64,000 nucleotides of DNA. It comes from Nonomuraea sp. SYSU D8015 (lineage in GTDB: Bacteria; Actinomycetota; Actinomycetes; Streptosporangiales; Streptosporangiaceae). Shown here piece after piece: positions 31,389-38,469 of this stretch. The DNA lies in assembly GCF_008065375.1 (NCBI RefSeq), contig NZ_VJYI01000006.1, positions 310,001-374,000 of the forward strand, given 5' to 3'. Within the stretch, counting starts at the first letter, position 1. The number at the start of each line of letters is the position of its first letter. The notes beneath the pieces are model-generated. The model did no database searches. It was not told the DNA's origin and worked only from the letters and a program-made list of their open reading frames with translations. A program made the position numbers and the translations under genes.

Positions 31389-32329
31389 CCGATCTCGTCA
31401 CCTTCGGTGAGACCATGGCGCTGTTCGCGGCCCGCCGCACCGGGCCGCTGCGCTTCGCCCGCGACTTCGACCTGGGCCTCGGCGGCGCCGAGTCGAACGT
31501 CGCGATCGGCGTGGCCAGGCTCGGGCACGGCGCGACCTGGATCGGCAGGGTGGGGGCCGACGAGTTCGGCGACCTGATCCGGGCGACCCTCGCCGGCGAG
31601 GGCGTGGACGTGCGTGCCATCCCCGACCCCGACGCGCCCACCGGGCTGATGATCAAGGGCAGGCGTACCGCCGACCTCATCGACGTGCGGTACTACCGCA
31701 AGGACAGCGCGGGCTCCCGGCTGTCGGCCGCCGACCTCGCCCCCGAGCTCATCAGGTCGGCCCGCGTCCTGCACGTCTCCGCGATCACGCCCGCGCTGTC
31801 CGCCTCCGCGCGCGAGGCCGTGCGGCACGCGATCGCCGAGGCGCGGGCCGCGGGCGTGACCGTCTCGCTCGACGTCAACTACCGCAGGGCGCTGTGGACT
31901 CCCGAGGAGGCGGGCGCGTGGCTGCGAGAGACGGTCGGGCTGGTGGACGTGCTGTTCGCGACCGAGGCCGAGGGCCGGCTCATCGCCGACGCCGAGGGGC
32001 CGGTCGAGCTGGCCAAGGCGCTGGCCGCGCGGGGGCCGCGGCACGTGCTCGTCAAGTTCGGCGCGAAGGGCGCCATGGAGCTGTCGGACGGCGTCGTACG
32101 GAGGGCGGAGCCGTACGACGTGACCGAGGTGGACTCGGTGGGGGCCGGGGACGCGTTCGCGGCCGGGTGGCTGGCGGACTGGCTGGCCGGGGCGGAGCCC
32201 GCGCAGCGGCTCAGCACGGCGTGCGCGGCGGGGGCGTTCGCGGTGACCTCCCAGGGCGACTGGGAGAGCCTGCCGCGGCGAGCCGACCTGAGCCTCCTGC
32301 AGCGGCCCGCCGACGGGGTGAGCCGCTGA
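31385..32329 (+). CDS. kdgK: PfkB-family sugar kinase, probably 2-keto-3-deoxygluconate kinase
   Basis: A 314-residue ribokinase-fold enzyme. The N-terminal LGGAESNVAIGVARLG and GRVGADEFG, and the C-terminal catalytic VDSVGAGDAFAAGW (Asp base), are clear. The start (TFGETMALF) and the RYYRKDSAGSRLSAADL segment resemble KDG kinases, which phosphorylate 2-keto-3-deoxygluconate from uronate or gluconate breakdown; other ketoses are possible. It is coupled to the IclR regulator gene and faces a CUT1 importer, so the three units form a sugar-acid uptake and activation module. No KDPG aldolase is adjacent. Confidence 0.8.
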   Translation: MTDLVTFGETMALFAARRTGPLRFARDFDLGLGGAESNVAIGVARLGHGATWIGRVGADEFGDLIRATLAGEGVDVRAIPDPDAPTGLMIKGRRTADLIDVRYYRKDSAGSRLSAADLAPELIRSARVLHVSAITPALSASAREAVRHAIAEARAAGVTVSLDVNYRRALWTPEEAGAWLRETVGLVDVLFATEAEGRLIADAEGPVELAKALAARGPRHVLVKFGAKGAMELSDGVVRRAEPYDVTEVDSVGAGDAFAAGWLADWLAGAEPAQRLSTACAAGAFAVTSQGDWESLPRRADLSLLQRPADGVSR

Positions 32330-32378
32330 TCAGAGCAGGCGATGCGTTGGGCGCCAGAACGACGATGGTGAGGGTGTC

Positions 32379-32894
32379 ATGGATCTGATGGAGCGGGCCG
32401 GGGACCTCAGGGGCGAGCTGATGGATTTCGCCATGTCGCCGAGCTGACGTATCGGATCCGCTCGAACATGGGCCCGGAAGGCATCGTGCAGCTCGCCGCC
32501 CCTGGCACGATCATGGTCGGCGGCGTCGTGCCCGGCGACGAGGTGAAGGAGAAGATGCTCGCCTTCTGCCAGCACTCCCATGAGCGCGCGGGCAGCAAGG
32601 ACGGGTCGTGGACCCGGCCTGATCTGCCGATTTCCCCTTCACCGGCGACGAGCAGGTCGCGGTCATCTTCGACGCAGAAGACGGACTCGGCTTCTACCGT
32701 GACTTCGACCTGGCGCAAGAGGTCTTCGCCGACCCGGCGCTGATCATCCGTCAGCGGTACCGCGACGTGGTGACCGCGTACCTGCGTGGCGAGGACGGGA
32801 CGGCGAGGCGTTGCTGCGCAAGCACAAGCCCGACTGGTTCGCCACCCCACGCCTGCCCCGGGGTCATTCCCGTCTGAGGCGGGCTCAGCGGTAG
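32379..32894 (+). pseudogene. Decayed gene with at least three frameshifts
   Basis: No single frame is open, but protein-like pieces follow each other in the same order: MDLMERAGDLRGELMDFAM (from ATG 32379), then ELTYRIRSNMGPEGIVQLAA with VVPGDEVKEKMLAFCQHSHE (about 32445-32600), then GDEQVAVIFDAEDGLGFYRD with FADPALIIRQRYRDVVTAYL (about 32648-32790), then GEALLRKHKPDWFATPRLPR up to TAG 32892-32894. Each junction needs a frame change. I do not recognise the family. The 3' end overlaps the convergent deaminase stop. It could be indel-prone sequence data instead of true decay, but several breaks argue for decay. Confidence 0.7.
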
Positions 32895-33313
32895 TAACCC
32901 TCGACGGGCACGCGGGCCTCGGCGTAGAGTGCCGGGCCCTCGGACGGAGGGTAGACGAAGGCGGTGCCCGGGGGCTTGAGGGCGTCGAGTTGCTCGCCGG
33001 ACAGGGCGTAGACGACGCGGCCCAGGCCCGAGCGGGCGATCGCGCCCTGGCACATGGGACAGGGCTGGCAGCTCGTGTACATCGTGGTGGCGGCCGCTGT
33101 AGCCGGGTCCAGCTCGCGGGCGGCCCAGCGGGCCAGCTTCAGCTCCGGGTGCGCAGTGATGTCGCGGTCGGTGAGGGAGGAGTTGCGTTCCTCGGCCAGG
33201 ACGGTGCCGTCCGGTCCCGCCAGCAGCGAGCCGAACGGCGGATTGCCGCCGGCCCTGGCCTCCGCGGCCAGTTCGATGGCGCGGCGCAGGAGTTTCTCGT
33301 CGTCTCGGGTCAT
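32885..33313 (-). CDS. Nucleoside/cytidine deaminase family protein
   Basis: A 142-residue zinc enzyme of the cytosine/guanine deaminase (TadA/GuaD-like) family. Zinc ligands and the proton shuttle are visible: His55-Pro-Glu57 in ITAHPELK, and Cys85 and Cys88 in SCQPCPMCQG. The preceding PPFGSLL segment is typical. Substrate may be guanine, cytosine or a modified base. ATG 33313 has GAGGAG five bases upstream. It lies 17 bases after the DUF4429 gene and is probably co-transcribed with it. Confidence 0.85.
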   Translation of the reverse strand: MTRDDEKLLRRAIELAAEARAGGNPPFGSLLAGPDGTVLAEERNSSLTDRDITAHPELKLARWAARELDPATAAATTMYTSCQPCPMCQGAIARSGLGRVVYALSGEQLDALKPPGTAFVYPPSEGPALYAEARVPVEGYYR

Positions 33314-33330
33314 CGTCGCTCCTCGGGCGG

Positions 33331-34191
33331 TCACGATTCGTGCAGGCGGCGGATCATGGCCTGCTTGGCCAGCGCGAACTCCTCGTCCGTCAGCACGCCC
33401 GAGCGGTGCAGCTCGCCCAGCTCGGCCAGGCGGCGCAGGACGGCGTCGTGCACGTCGTCGGAGACCGGCGGCGGGGGCGCAAGGAGCTCGGGCACGTCAC
33501 GCGGAATGCGGGCCAGCACGGCCGCGCCGACCAGGGCGGTCGTGCCGCCGTAACGCTGGATGCCCCACGACACGCAGCGCTTGTCCTTCTGCGGCGGCTT
33601 GGCCGGGCCCTCGCCCTTGATCCGGAAACGCAGTGTACCGTAGCCCATGCCGGACTGCGGCTTCCACTCCACGCCGGAGATGTCCGACAGCGAGTATTCC
33701 TGCGGCCCCGCCTTCTCCTTCTTGTCGTCGGCGAATCCGGTCCACTCCAGGCGTACGCGCTCACCGTCGAAGAACACCGTGCCGTCGCCGGCCGTGGCGG
33801 TGATGGGCACGTCGGGGCCGGGCAACAGGTAGTCCTCGCAGGGGCCGGTCGGCGTCTGGTAGACCGTCAGCGTGTCGCGGACCTCGTCGGCGAAGTATTC
33901 GGCGGCGCCCACGCGGTTCTTCGGGATCGCCAGCCGGTAAGGGTCCGCGGGCGCCCCCAGCGCGCCCGCCGCCACGTCGGACAGCGGATCGGCCCCCTTG
34001 CGCAGCCGCAGCCGCAGGTGCCCGCCCCGGCGGGCCGGCTCGAACGCCACCCCCGCGATCGCGTCGCGCGGCACCACCACCTCGCCCAGGGTCTTGCGTA
34101 ACTCGTGCACGTCCTTGCCGCTGCCGGGCACGACGCGCAGGATGTCGCCGTTGAACGTCCACGAGCCGTCGGGGACGGCGATCTCCGCCAT
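33331..34191 (-). CDS. DUF4429 domain protein with C-terminal SHOCT motif
   Basis: A 286-residue cytosolic protein with two similar beta-rich halves typical of DUF4429 (WTFNGDILRVVPG and VFFDGERVRLEWTG), then a Pro-rich linker and the SHOCT helix pair RRLAELGELHRSGVLTDEEF. SHOCT modules are thought to mediate oligomerisation or membrane contact; the function of DUF4429 is unknown. The start ATG 34191 is 47 bases from the divergent HD-domain gene. GAGG is close to the start, so the true initiation codon is slightly uncertain. Confidence 0.82.
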   Translation of the reverse strand: MAEIAVPDGSWTFNGDILRVVPGSGKDVHELRKTLGEVVVPRDAIAGVAFEPARRGGHLRLRLRKGADPLSDVAAGALGAPADPYRLAIPKNRVGAAEYFADEVRDTLTVYQTPTGPCEDYLLPGPDVPITATAGDGTVFFDGERVRLEWTGFADDKKEKAGPQEYSLSDISGVEWKPQSGMGYGTLRFRIKGEGPAKPPQKDKRCVSWGIQRYGGTTALVGAAVLARIPRDVPELLAPPPPVSDDVHDAVLRRLAELGELHRSGVLTDEEFALAKQAMIRRLHES

Positions 34192-34238
34192 ATCCTCAGC
34201 CTAGGACACTCGCGCCCGATCGCAGCGAGAGGAGCGGG

Positions 34239-34826
34239 ATGGAGATCTTCACGAGCTGGCCGTCCTGGAAGCACGCGGAGGGGCCGCTGGCGGCGGCGCT
34301 CCCGGCGCCCACGGTGGACGTGCTGCGCGAGGCGGTCGCGTTCGCCCGCCGGTGGCACGGAGCGCAGCAGCGGCCGACCGGGCGGCCGTACCTGGAGCAT
34401 CTGCTGGAGGCGCTGGAGGTGGCGGTGGCCGGCGCCCAGGTGCACGACCAGGACGTGCTGGTGGCGATCGTGCTGCACGACGTGCTGGAGGACACTCCGT
34501 GCACCGAGGGGGAGATCGCGCGGCGGTTCGGCGGACGGGTGGCGGAGCTCGTGCGGTGGGTGACCAAGCCTCGCGGCATGGCCAAGGGCGACTACATGGG
34601 CTCCCTCGTCAAGGCGCCGCCGGAGGCCGTGCTCGTGAAGCTGGCCGACCGGGCGAGCAACGTGCAGGAGTTGCAGCGCATGTCGTCGTGGCGGTTCCAG
34701 CGGCGCTACTACCTGGAGACCGTCGCGTACATCATGCCGCTGGCCGGGGCCCATCCGTGGTTCGCGCAGTGGTACGGGGAGTGGCGCCGGCTCTGGAGAC
34801 GTGTCGAACGCTGGCCCGCCTCCTAG
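34239..34826 (+). CDS. HD-domain phosphohydrolase (SpoT/MESH1-like)
   Basis: A 195-residue single-domain hydrolase. Metal and catalytic residues are visible: His40 in ARRWHGAQQRPTG, His54 in YLEH, His80-Asp81 with Glu84-Asp85 in VLHDVLEDT, and the later Asp-Arg-Asn of LADRASNVQEL. This is the pattern of (p)ppGpp hydrolases of the RelA/SpoT/MESH1 type without synthetase or regulatory domains. It may degrade alarmones or another nucleotide (inference). ATG 34239 has AGGAG four bases upstream. It is a single gene, divergent from the DUF4429 gene. Confidence 0.85.
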   Translation: MEIFTSWPSWKHAEGPLAAALPAPTVDVLREAVAFARRWHGAQQRPTGRPYLEHLLEALEVAVAGAQVHDQDVLVAIVLHDVLEDTPCTEGEIARRFGGRVAELVRWVTKPRGMAKGDYMGSLVKAPPEAVLVKLADRASNVQELQRMSSWRFQRRYYLETVAYIMPLAGAHPWFAQWYGEWRRLWRRVERWPAS

Positions 34827-35054
34827 GCTCCTCCTCCGCGCCTTGTCACGACCGCCCCTCCGCCACCCGCTGTCTTCGACCGAAGTGATCCTTGGGGAGG
34901 GCCGCACTTTCTGCGGGGATCCGCATGGGGGGCGAATTGCGGAAAGAGGCCGCGGCCGGAGCGATCGTCGCCGTGGAGCGGTCGGCGGCCGGTCGGGTCG
35001 GCGGGACCATGGGTGGCCGGCCTGCGGCGGAGTGGCAGGTTGGGTGGACGGGCC

Positions 35055-35765
35055 CTAGCCTCTCAACCGGGCGAGGCGGTTGCGTACGCCGTCGAAGTGG
35101 GCCGTGACGGCGGCGGCCGCGGCCGGGCCGTCCCCGGCCAGGACGGCCGTGTAGATGTCGCGATGCCGCTTGGCCACGTCCCCTGGCGGCTCGTCCGGCG
35201 TCCCCAGGTGGTCGCGCAGCTGGTAGTAGACGTCCCAGAACGCCCCCAGGAGCTGCCCCACGAGCGGGTTTCCGAGCGGCCGGTAGAGCAGGTCGTGGAA
35301 GAGGCGGTCGGTCTCGGGGGAGACCAGCCCGCGCTCGGCCTCGGCGTCCATCCGGGCGATGACGTCGGCCACCGGCGTCAGGTCGGCCTCCGGCCCGAGG
35401 TCGATGAGGCGCTGGACGAGGCCGCGCTCCAGGACCTCGCGGATCTCGACGAGGTGGGTGAGGTGGTTCTTGCCGTTCTGCATGGTGATGCGGCTGTGGA
35501 AGGCCAGCTCGTCCACCAGCCCGGCCAGCGACATGCGGCCCACGAACATGCCGAAGCCGTGGCGGATGTCGACGATGCCGACCGCCTGCAGAGCCTTGAG
35601 CGCCTCCCTGATCGAGTTGCGGCTCACCTGGAGCTCTTCCATGAGCTCGGACTCGGTGGGCAGCGGGTCCCCGGCCACCAGCCCGCGCCGGACGATCAGG
35701 TCCTTGACGCCCTGCTGGGCCTCGAGGGCACGGCTGGGCCGCGCCGGGCGCGGGACTGCGGTCAT
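35055..35765 (-). CDS. GntR-family regulator, FadR/FCD type
   Basis: A 236-residue repressor with an N-terminal winged helix (LPTESELMEELQVSRNSIREAL) and an all-helical FCD domain carrying likely metal or acid ligands (HSRITMQNGKNHLTHLVEIRE; DRLFHDLLYRPLGNPLV; KRHRDIYTAVLAGD). FCD regulators usually sense organic or amino acids. It is divergent from an Opp/Dpp importer operon that ends in a DapA-family lyase, and a symmetric element sits in the gap. ATG 35765 has AGGA upstream. I infer that it represses that operon and responds to the imported acid. Confidence 0.9.
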   Translation of the reverse strand: MTAVPRPARPSRALEAQQGVKDLIVRRGLVAGDPLPTESELMEELQVSRNSIREALKALQAVGIVDIRHGFGMFVGRMSLAGLVDELAFHSRITMQNGKNHLTHLVEIREVLERGLVQRLIDLGPEADLTPVADVIARMDAEAERGLVSPETDRLFHDLLYRPLGNPLVGQLLGAFWDVYYQLRDHLGTPDEPPGDVAKRHRDIYTAVLAGDGPAAAAAVTAHFDGVRNRLARLRG

Positions 35766-35807
35766 GAAGGATCCTTTCGTCGTAGGTAACAATCCTGAAA
35801 TCTTCTG

Positions 35808-35837
35808 TTGACCACAAGCGGGCGGGGGATCTAGCGT
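35808..35837 (+). promoter_or_regulatory. Candidate sigma-A-type promoter of the Opp/Dpp operon
   Basis: TTGACC (35808-35813) and TAGCGT (35832-35837) are separated by 18 bp. A start about seven bases further would lie just before the nested dyad at 35853-35880, a good place for repression. Confidence 0.5.
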
Positions 35838-35852
35838 CCACTTACGTACAAG

Positions 35853-35880
35853 GTAGGACATGGGATGTCCCACGTCCTAC
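35853..35880. promoter_or_regulatory. Nested 28-bp dyad, candidate FCD-GntR operator
   Basis: GTAGGAC (35853-35859) mirrors GTCCTAC (35874-35880), and TGGGA (35861-35865) mirrors TCCCA (35868-35872) about the same centre; 24 of 28 positions are symmetric. An overlapping dyad GGACAT-GGG-ATGTCC lies at 35856-35870. It lies between the candidate promoter and the start codon of the importer. Confidence 0.7.
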
Positions 35881-35884
35881 ATTC

Positions 35885-35905
35885 GGAGGCATCCAGGAGG
35901 CATCC
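35885..35905 (+). promoter_or_regulatory. Duplicated ribosome-binding site
   Basis: GGAGGCATCC occurs at 35885-35894 and again at 35896-35905, an 11-bp tandem repeat that doubles the Shine-Dalgarno sequence. The second copy (AGGAGG 35895-35900) is five bases from GTG 35906 and defines the start. The first copy could act as a standby site. Confidence 0.7.
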
Positions 35906-37513
35906 GTGAGCTCTGAGTTCAGCCGCCGCGACTTCCTGCGTTACAGCGGAGCGACGGGTGCGGCGGCGTTCGTCGCGGCGGCCCTCTCCGCCTGTTCCGG
36001 AGGGCCGGCCTCGACCGGCTCGGTCGGCGCCGGTTCCAACAAGGACCTGATCACCGCGGTCATCGGCTACGGCAACGACCAGAGCTGGGACCCGACCCAG
36101 ACGGCGTCGGCGTTCGCCATGGCCGGGATCAACCACATCTACGAGGGCCTGCTCGACACCGACCCGATCACGCGGGAGCCGTACCCGGCGCTGGCGACGG
36201 CGCTGCCGTCCGACCTGAACGCGACCTCGTGGAAGTTCACGCTGCGCGAGGGCGCCAAGTGGCACGACGGGCAGCCGGTCACCGCCGACGACGTGATCTT
36301 CACGTACGAGCGCGTGCTCGACCCGGAGGCGAACGTGCTGGTCGGCAACTTCTTCAAGTCCTGGCTGCAGGAGGTGAAGAAGATCGACGACAAGACCGTC
36401 GAGTTAGTGTTCAAGTTCCCGTTCCCGGACGCCGCTCCCAGGCTCACGATCGCCAAGATCATGCCGAAGCACGTGTTCGGCCAGCCGGGGGCGTGGGACC
36501 AGGCCAAGAGCGGCAAGGCGGTGGGCTCGGGGCCGTACAAGCTGGTCCAGCACAACCCGAAGTCCAACACCTCCTTCGAGGCCTTCGACGGCTACAACGG
36601 CCCGCGCCCGGCCACGGTCAAGAAGATGAACTGGCTGACGATCGTGGACGCCGCGGCCCGCGTGGCCAAGATCTCCGGCGGCTCCGCGGAGGCGCAGATC
36701 GCCGACAACATCCCGTACGCCAACGTCGAGCAGCTCAAGCAGCAGGGCCTCACCGTCGAGGGCGGCAAGGGCATGAACCACATGTTCCTGATGTTCAACA
36801 CGGGCGCCAAGCCGTTCGACGACGTACGGGTGCGGCAGGCGCTGCACTACGCGATCGACAAGCAGAAGATGATCGACGTGGCGCTCAAGGGCCACGGCAC
36901 GGCCTCCAGCTCCTTCCTCAACGAGGGCCACCCCGACCACAAGCGCGCCTCGGTCGTCTACGACTACGACCCCGAGAAGGCCAAGGCGCTGCTGAAGGAG
37001 GCGGGCGTCAGCAACCTGACGATCAACCTCATGGCCGTCAACGTGAGCTGGATCGCCGACTGCCTGCCGACGATCGCCGCCTCCTGGGAGGCCATCGGCA
37101 TCAAGACGACGCTGGAGCCGCAGGACACGGCCGCGCTGTTCACCAAGATGGACCAGTTCCAGGACTACCAGGTGGTCGCCGCCGCCTCGAACCCCAACCA
37201 GTTCGGCATGGACGCCGACCTGATCCTGCACTACAACTACGTGCCCGGCGGCCTGTGGATGAAGTACGCCAAATGGGACGGCAGCGACGACGCCAAGAAG
37301 CTCTTCGCGATGATGGATGCGGCCAGCAAGGAGACGGACAAGGCCAAGAGGACCGAGCTCATCCACAAATATCTGGACTTCGTGGCTGAGCAGGCGATCC
37401 TCTACCCGGTGGTGCACAACGAGCTGATGACCGCCTGGGACCCGAAGAAGCTGTCCGGCATCCGCGCCCAGCCGTACCCGGGCATCAACCTGCTGCAGGC
37501 CCAGAGGACATGA
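35906..37513 (+). CDS. Peptide/nickel-type ABC transporter substrate-binding lipoprotein (SBP_bac_5)
   Basis: A 535-residue extracellular binding protein. The N terminus has a twin-arginine motif (SRRDFLRYSG) plus a lipobox (LSAC), so it is predicted to fold in the cytoplasm and be exported by Tat before lipidation. Family 5 features are clear: WDPTQTASAFAMAGINHIYEG, LREGAKWHDGQPVTADDVIFTYER in part, and VRVRQALHYAIDKQKM. Ligands of this family are peptides, sugars or sialic-acid-like compounds. It is the first gene of a five-gene coupled operon behind a FCD-GntR operator. Confidence 0.9.
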   Translation: MSSEFSRRDFLRYSGATGAAAFVAAALSACSGGPASTGSVGAGSNKDLITAVIGYGNDQSWDPTQTASAFAMAGINHIYEGLLDTDPITREPYPALATALPSDLNATSWKFTLREGAKWHDGQPVTADDVIFTYERVLDPEANVLVGNFFKSWLQEVKKIDDKTVELVFKFPFPDAAPRLTIAKIMPKHVFGQPGAWDQAKSGKAVGSGPYKLVQHNPKSNTSFEAFDGYNGPRPATVKKMNWLTIVDAAARVAKISGGSAEAQIADNIPYANVEQLKQQGLTVEGGKGMNHMFLMFNTGAKPFDDVRVRQALHYAIDKQKMIDVALKGHGTASSSFLNEGHPDHKRASVVYDYDPEKAKALLKEAGVSNLTINLMAVNVSWIADCLPTIAASWEAIGIKTTLEPQDTAALFTKMDQFQDYQVVAAASNPNQFGMDADLILHYNYVPGGLWMKYAKWDGSDDAKKLFAMMDAASKETDKAKRTELIHKYLDFVAEQAILYPVVHNELMTAWDPKKLSGIRAQPYPGINLLQAQRT

Positions 37514-38469
37514 CGCTCGTCGCCCGGATGCTGCTGCGGCGGCTCCTCGTCCTGATCCCGATCCTGCTCGGGGTGGTCGCGTTCGTCTTCATCGTGATGC
37601 GCTTCTCCAACAGCAAGCCGGAGTACGCCTACTTCCAGGGCGCCAACCCGACCCCCGAGCAGATCCGCCAGTTCCAGCTGGAGAACGGCCTGCTGGACCC
37701 GCTGCCCGTGCGCTATGTCCGTTTCGTCGCGGACCTGGCGCAAGGCGACATGGGCACCAGCGTGCTCACCAAGAAGCCCGTGCTGGAGTCCGTGACCACG
37801 GCGCTGCCGCTGACGTTGCAGCTGACGTTCCTCGGCCTGGCCGTGGCGGTCGTGCTCTCACTGGTGTTCGGCGTGACGGCGGCGCTCTTCCGCGACCGGT
37901 GGCCGGACCAGGTGATCCGCGTGGTGTCGCTCATCGGGGTGGCGGCGCCGCCGTTCTGGCTGGCGCTGCTGATGATCCAGTATCTGGCCGTGGGGGAGGG
38001 GCTCTTCCCGACGGGCGGCTACATCAACCCGGCGGACTCGACCGCCGGGTGGCTGCAGTCGATGACGCTGCCCGCCCTGTCGTTGTCGCTGCCGATCGCC
38101 GCCCAGCTCACCCGCATCATCCGCACCTCGATGGTGGAGGAGCTGGACCGGGACTACGTGCGTACCGCGATCGGCAGCGGCCTGCCGCCGATCGTCGTGA
38201 TCGGCCGCAACGTGCTGCGCAACGCCCTGATCACCCCGCTGACCGTGCTCGGGCTGCGCATCGGCTACCTGATCGGCGGCACCGTGGTCATCGAGACCAT
38301 CTACGGCCTGCCCGGCATGGGCCAGCTCATGATCAACGCGGTGCGCGACGGCGACCCGGCCGTCGTCCAGGGCGTCGTGCTCACGATCGCGGTCGGGTTC
38401 ATGGTCGTCAACCTCGTCGTCGACGTCCTCTACCTGCTGGTCAACCCCCGACTCAGGAGCGCCGCATGA
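37510..38469 (+). CDS. Opp/Dpp-type ABC transporter permease (DppB)
   Basis: A 319-residue permease. The DppB N terminus (LLRRLLVLIPILLGVVAFVF), the extracellular loop (ENGLLDPLPVRYVRFVADL) and the conserved C-terminal inner-membrane motif (ARTAIGSG-like RTAIGSGLPPIVVIGRNVLRN) are seen. About six membrane helices. Start and stop each overlap neighbours by four bases. Partner of the permease half of the next gene. Confidence 0.9.
   Translation: MTLVARMLLRRLLVLIPILLGVVAFVFIVMRFSNSKPEYAYFQGANPTPEQIRQFQLENGLLDPLPVRYVRFVADLAQGDMGTSVLTKKPVLESVTTALPLTLQLTFLGLAVAVVLSLVFGVTAALFRDRWPDQVIRVVSLIGVAAPPFWLALLMIQYLAVGEGLFPTGGYINPADSTAGWLQSMTLPALSLSLPIAAQLTRIIRTSMVEELDRDYVRTAIGSGLPPIVVIGRNVLRNALITPLTVLGLRIGYLIGGTVVIETIYGLPGMGQLMINAVRDGDPAVVQGVVLTIAVGFMVVNLVVDVLYLLVNPRLRSAA

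Noticed and set aside
34827..35054. Open frame around 34892-35107
   Set aside because: It has no domain or ribosome site and runs into the antisense of the FCD-GntR gene; the gap is treated as intergenic.
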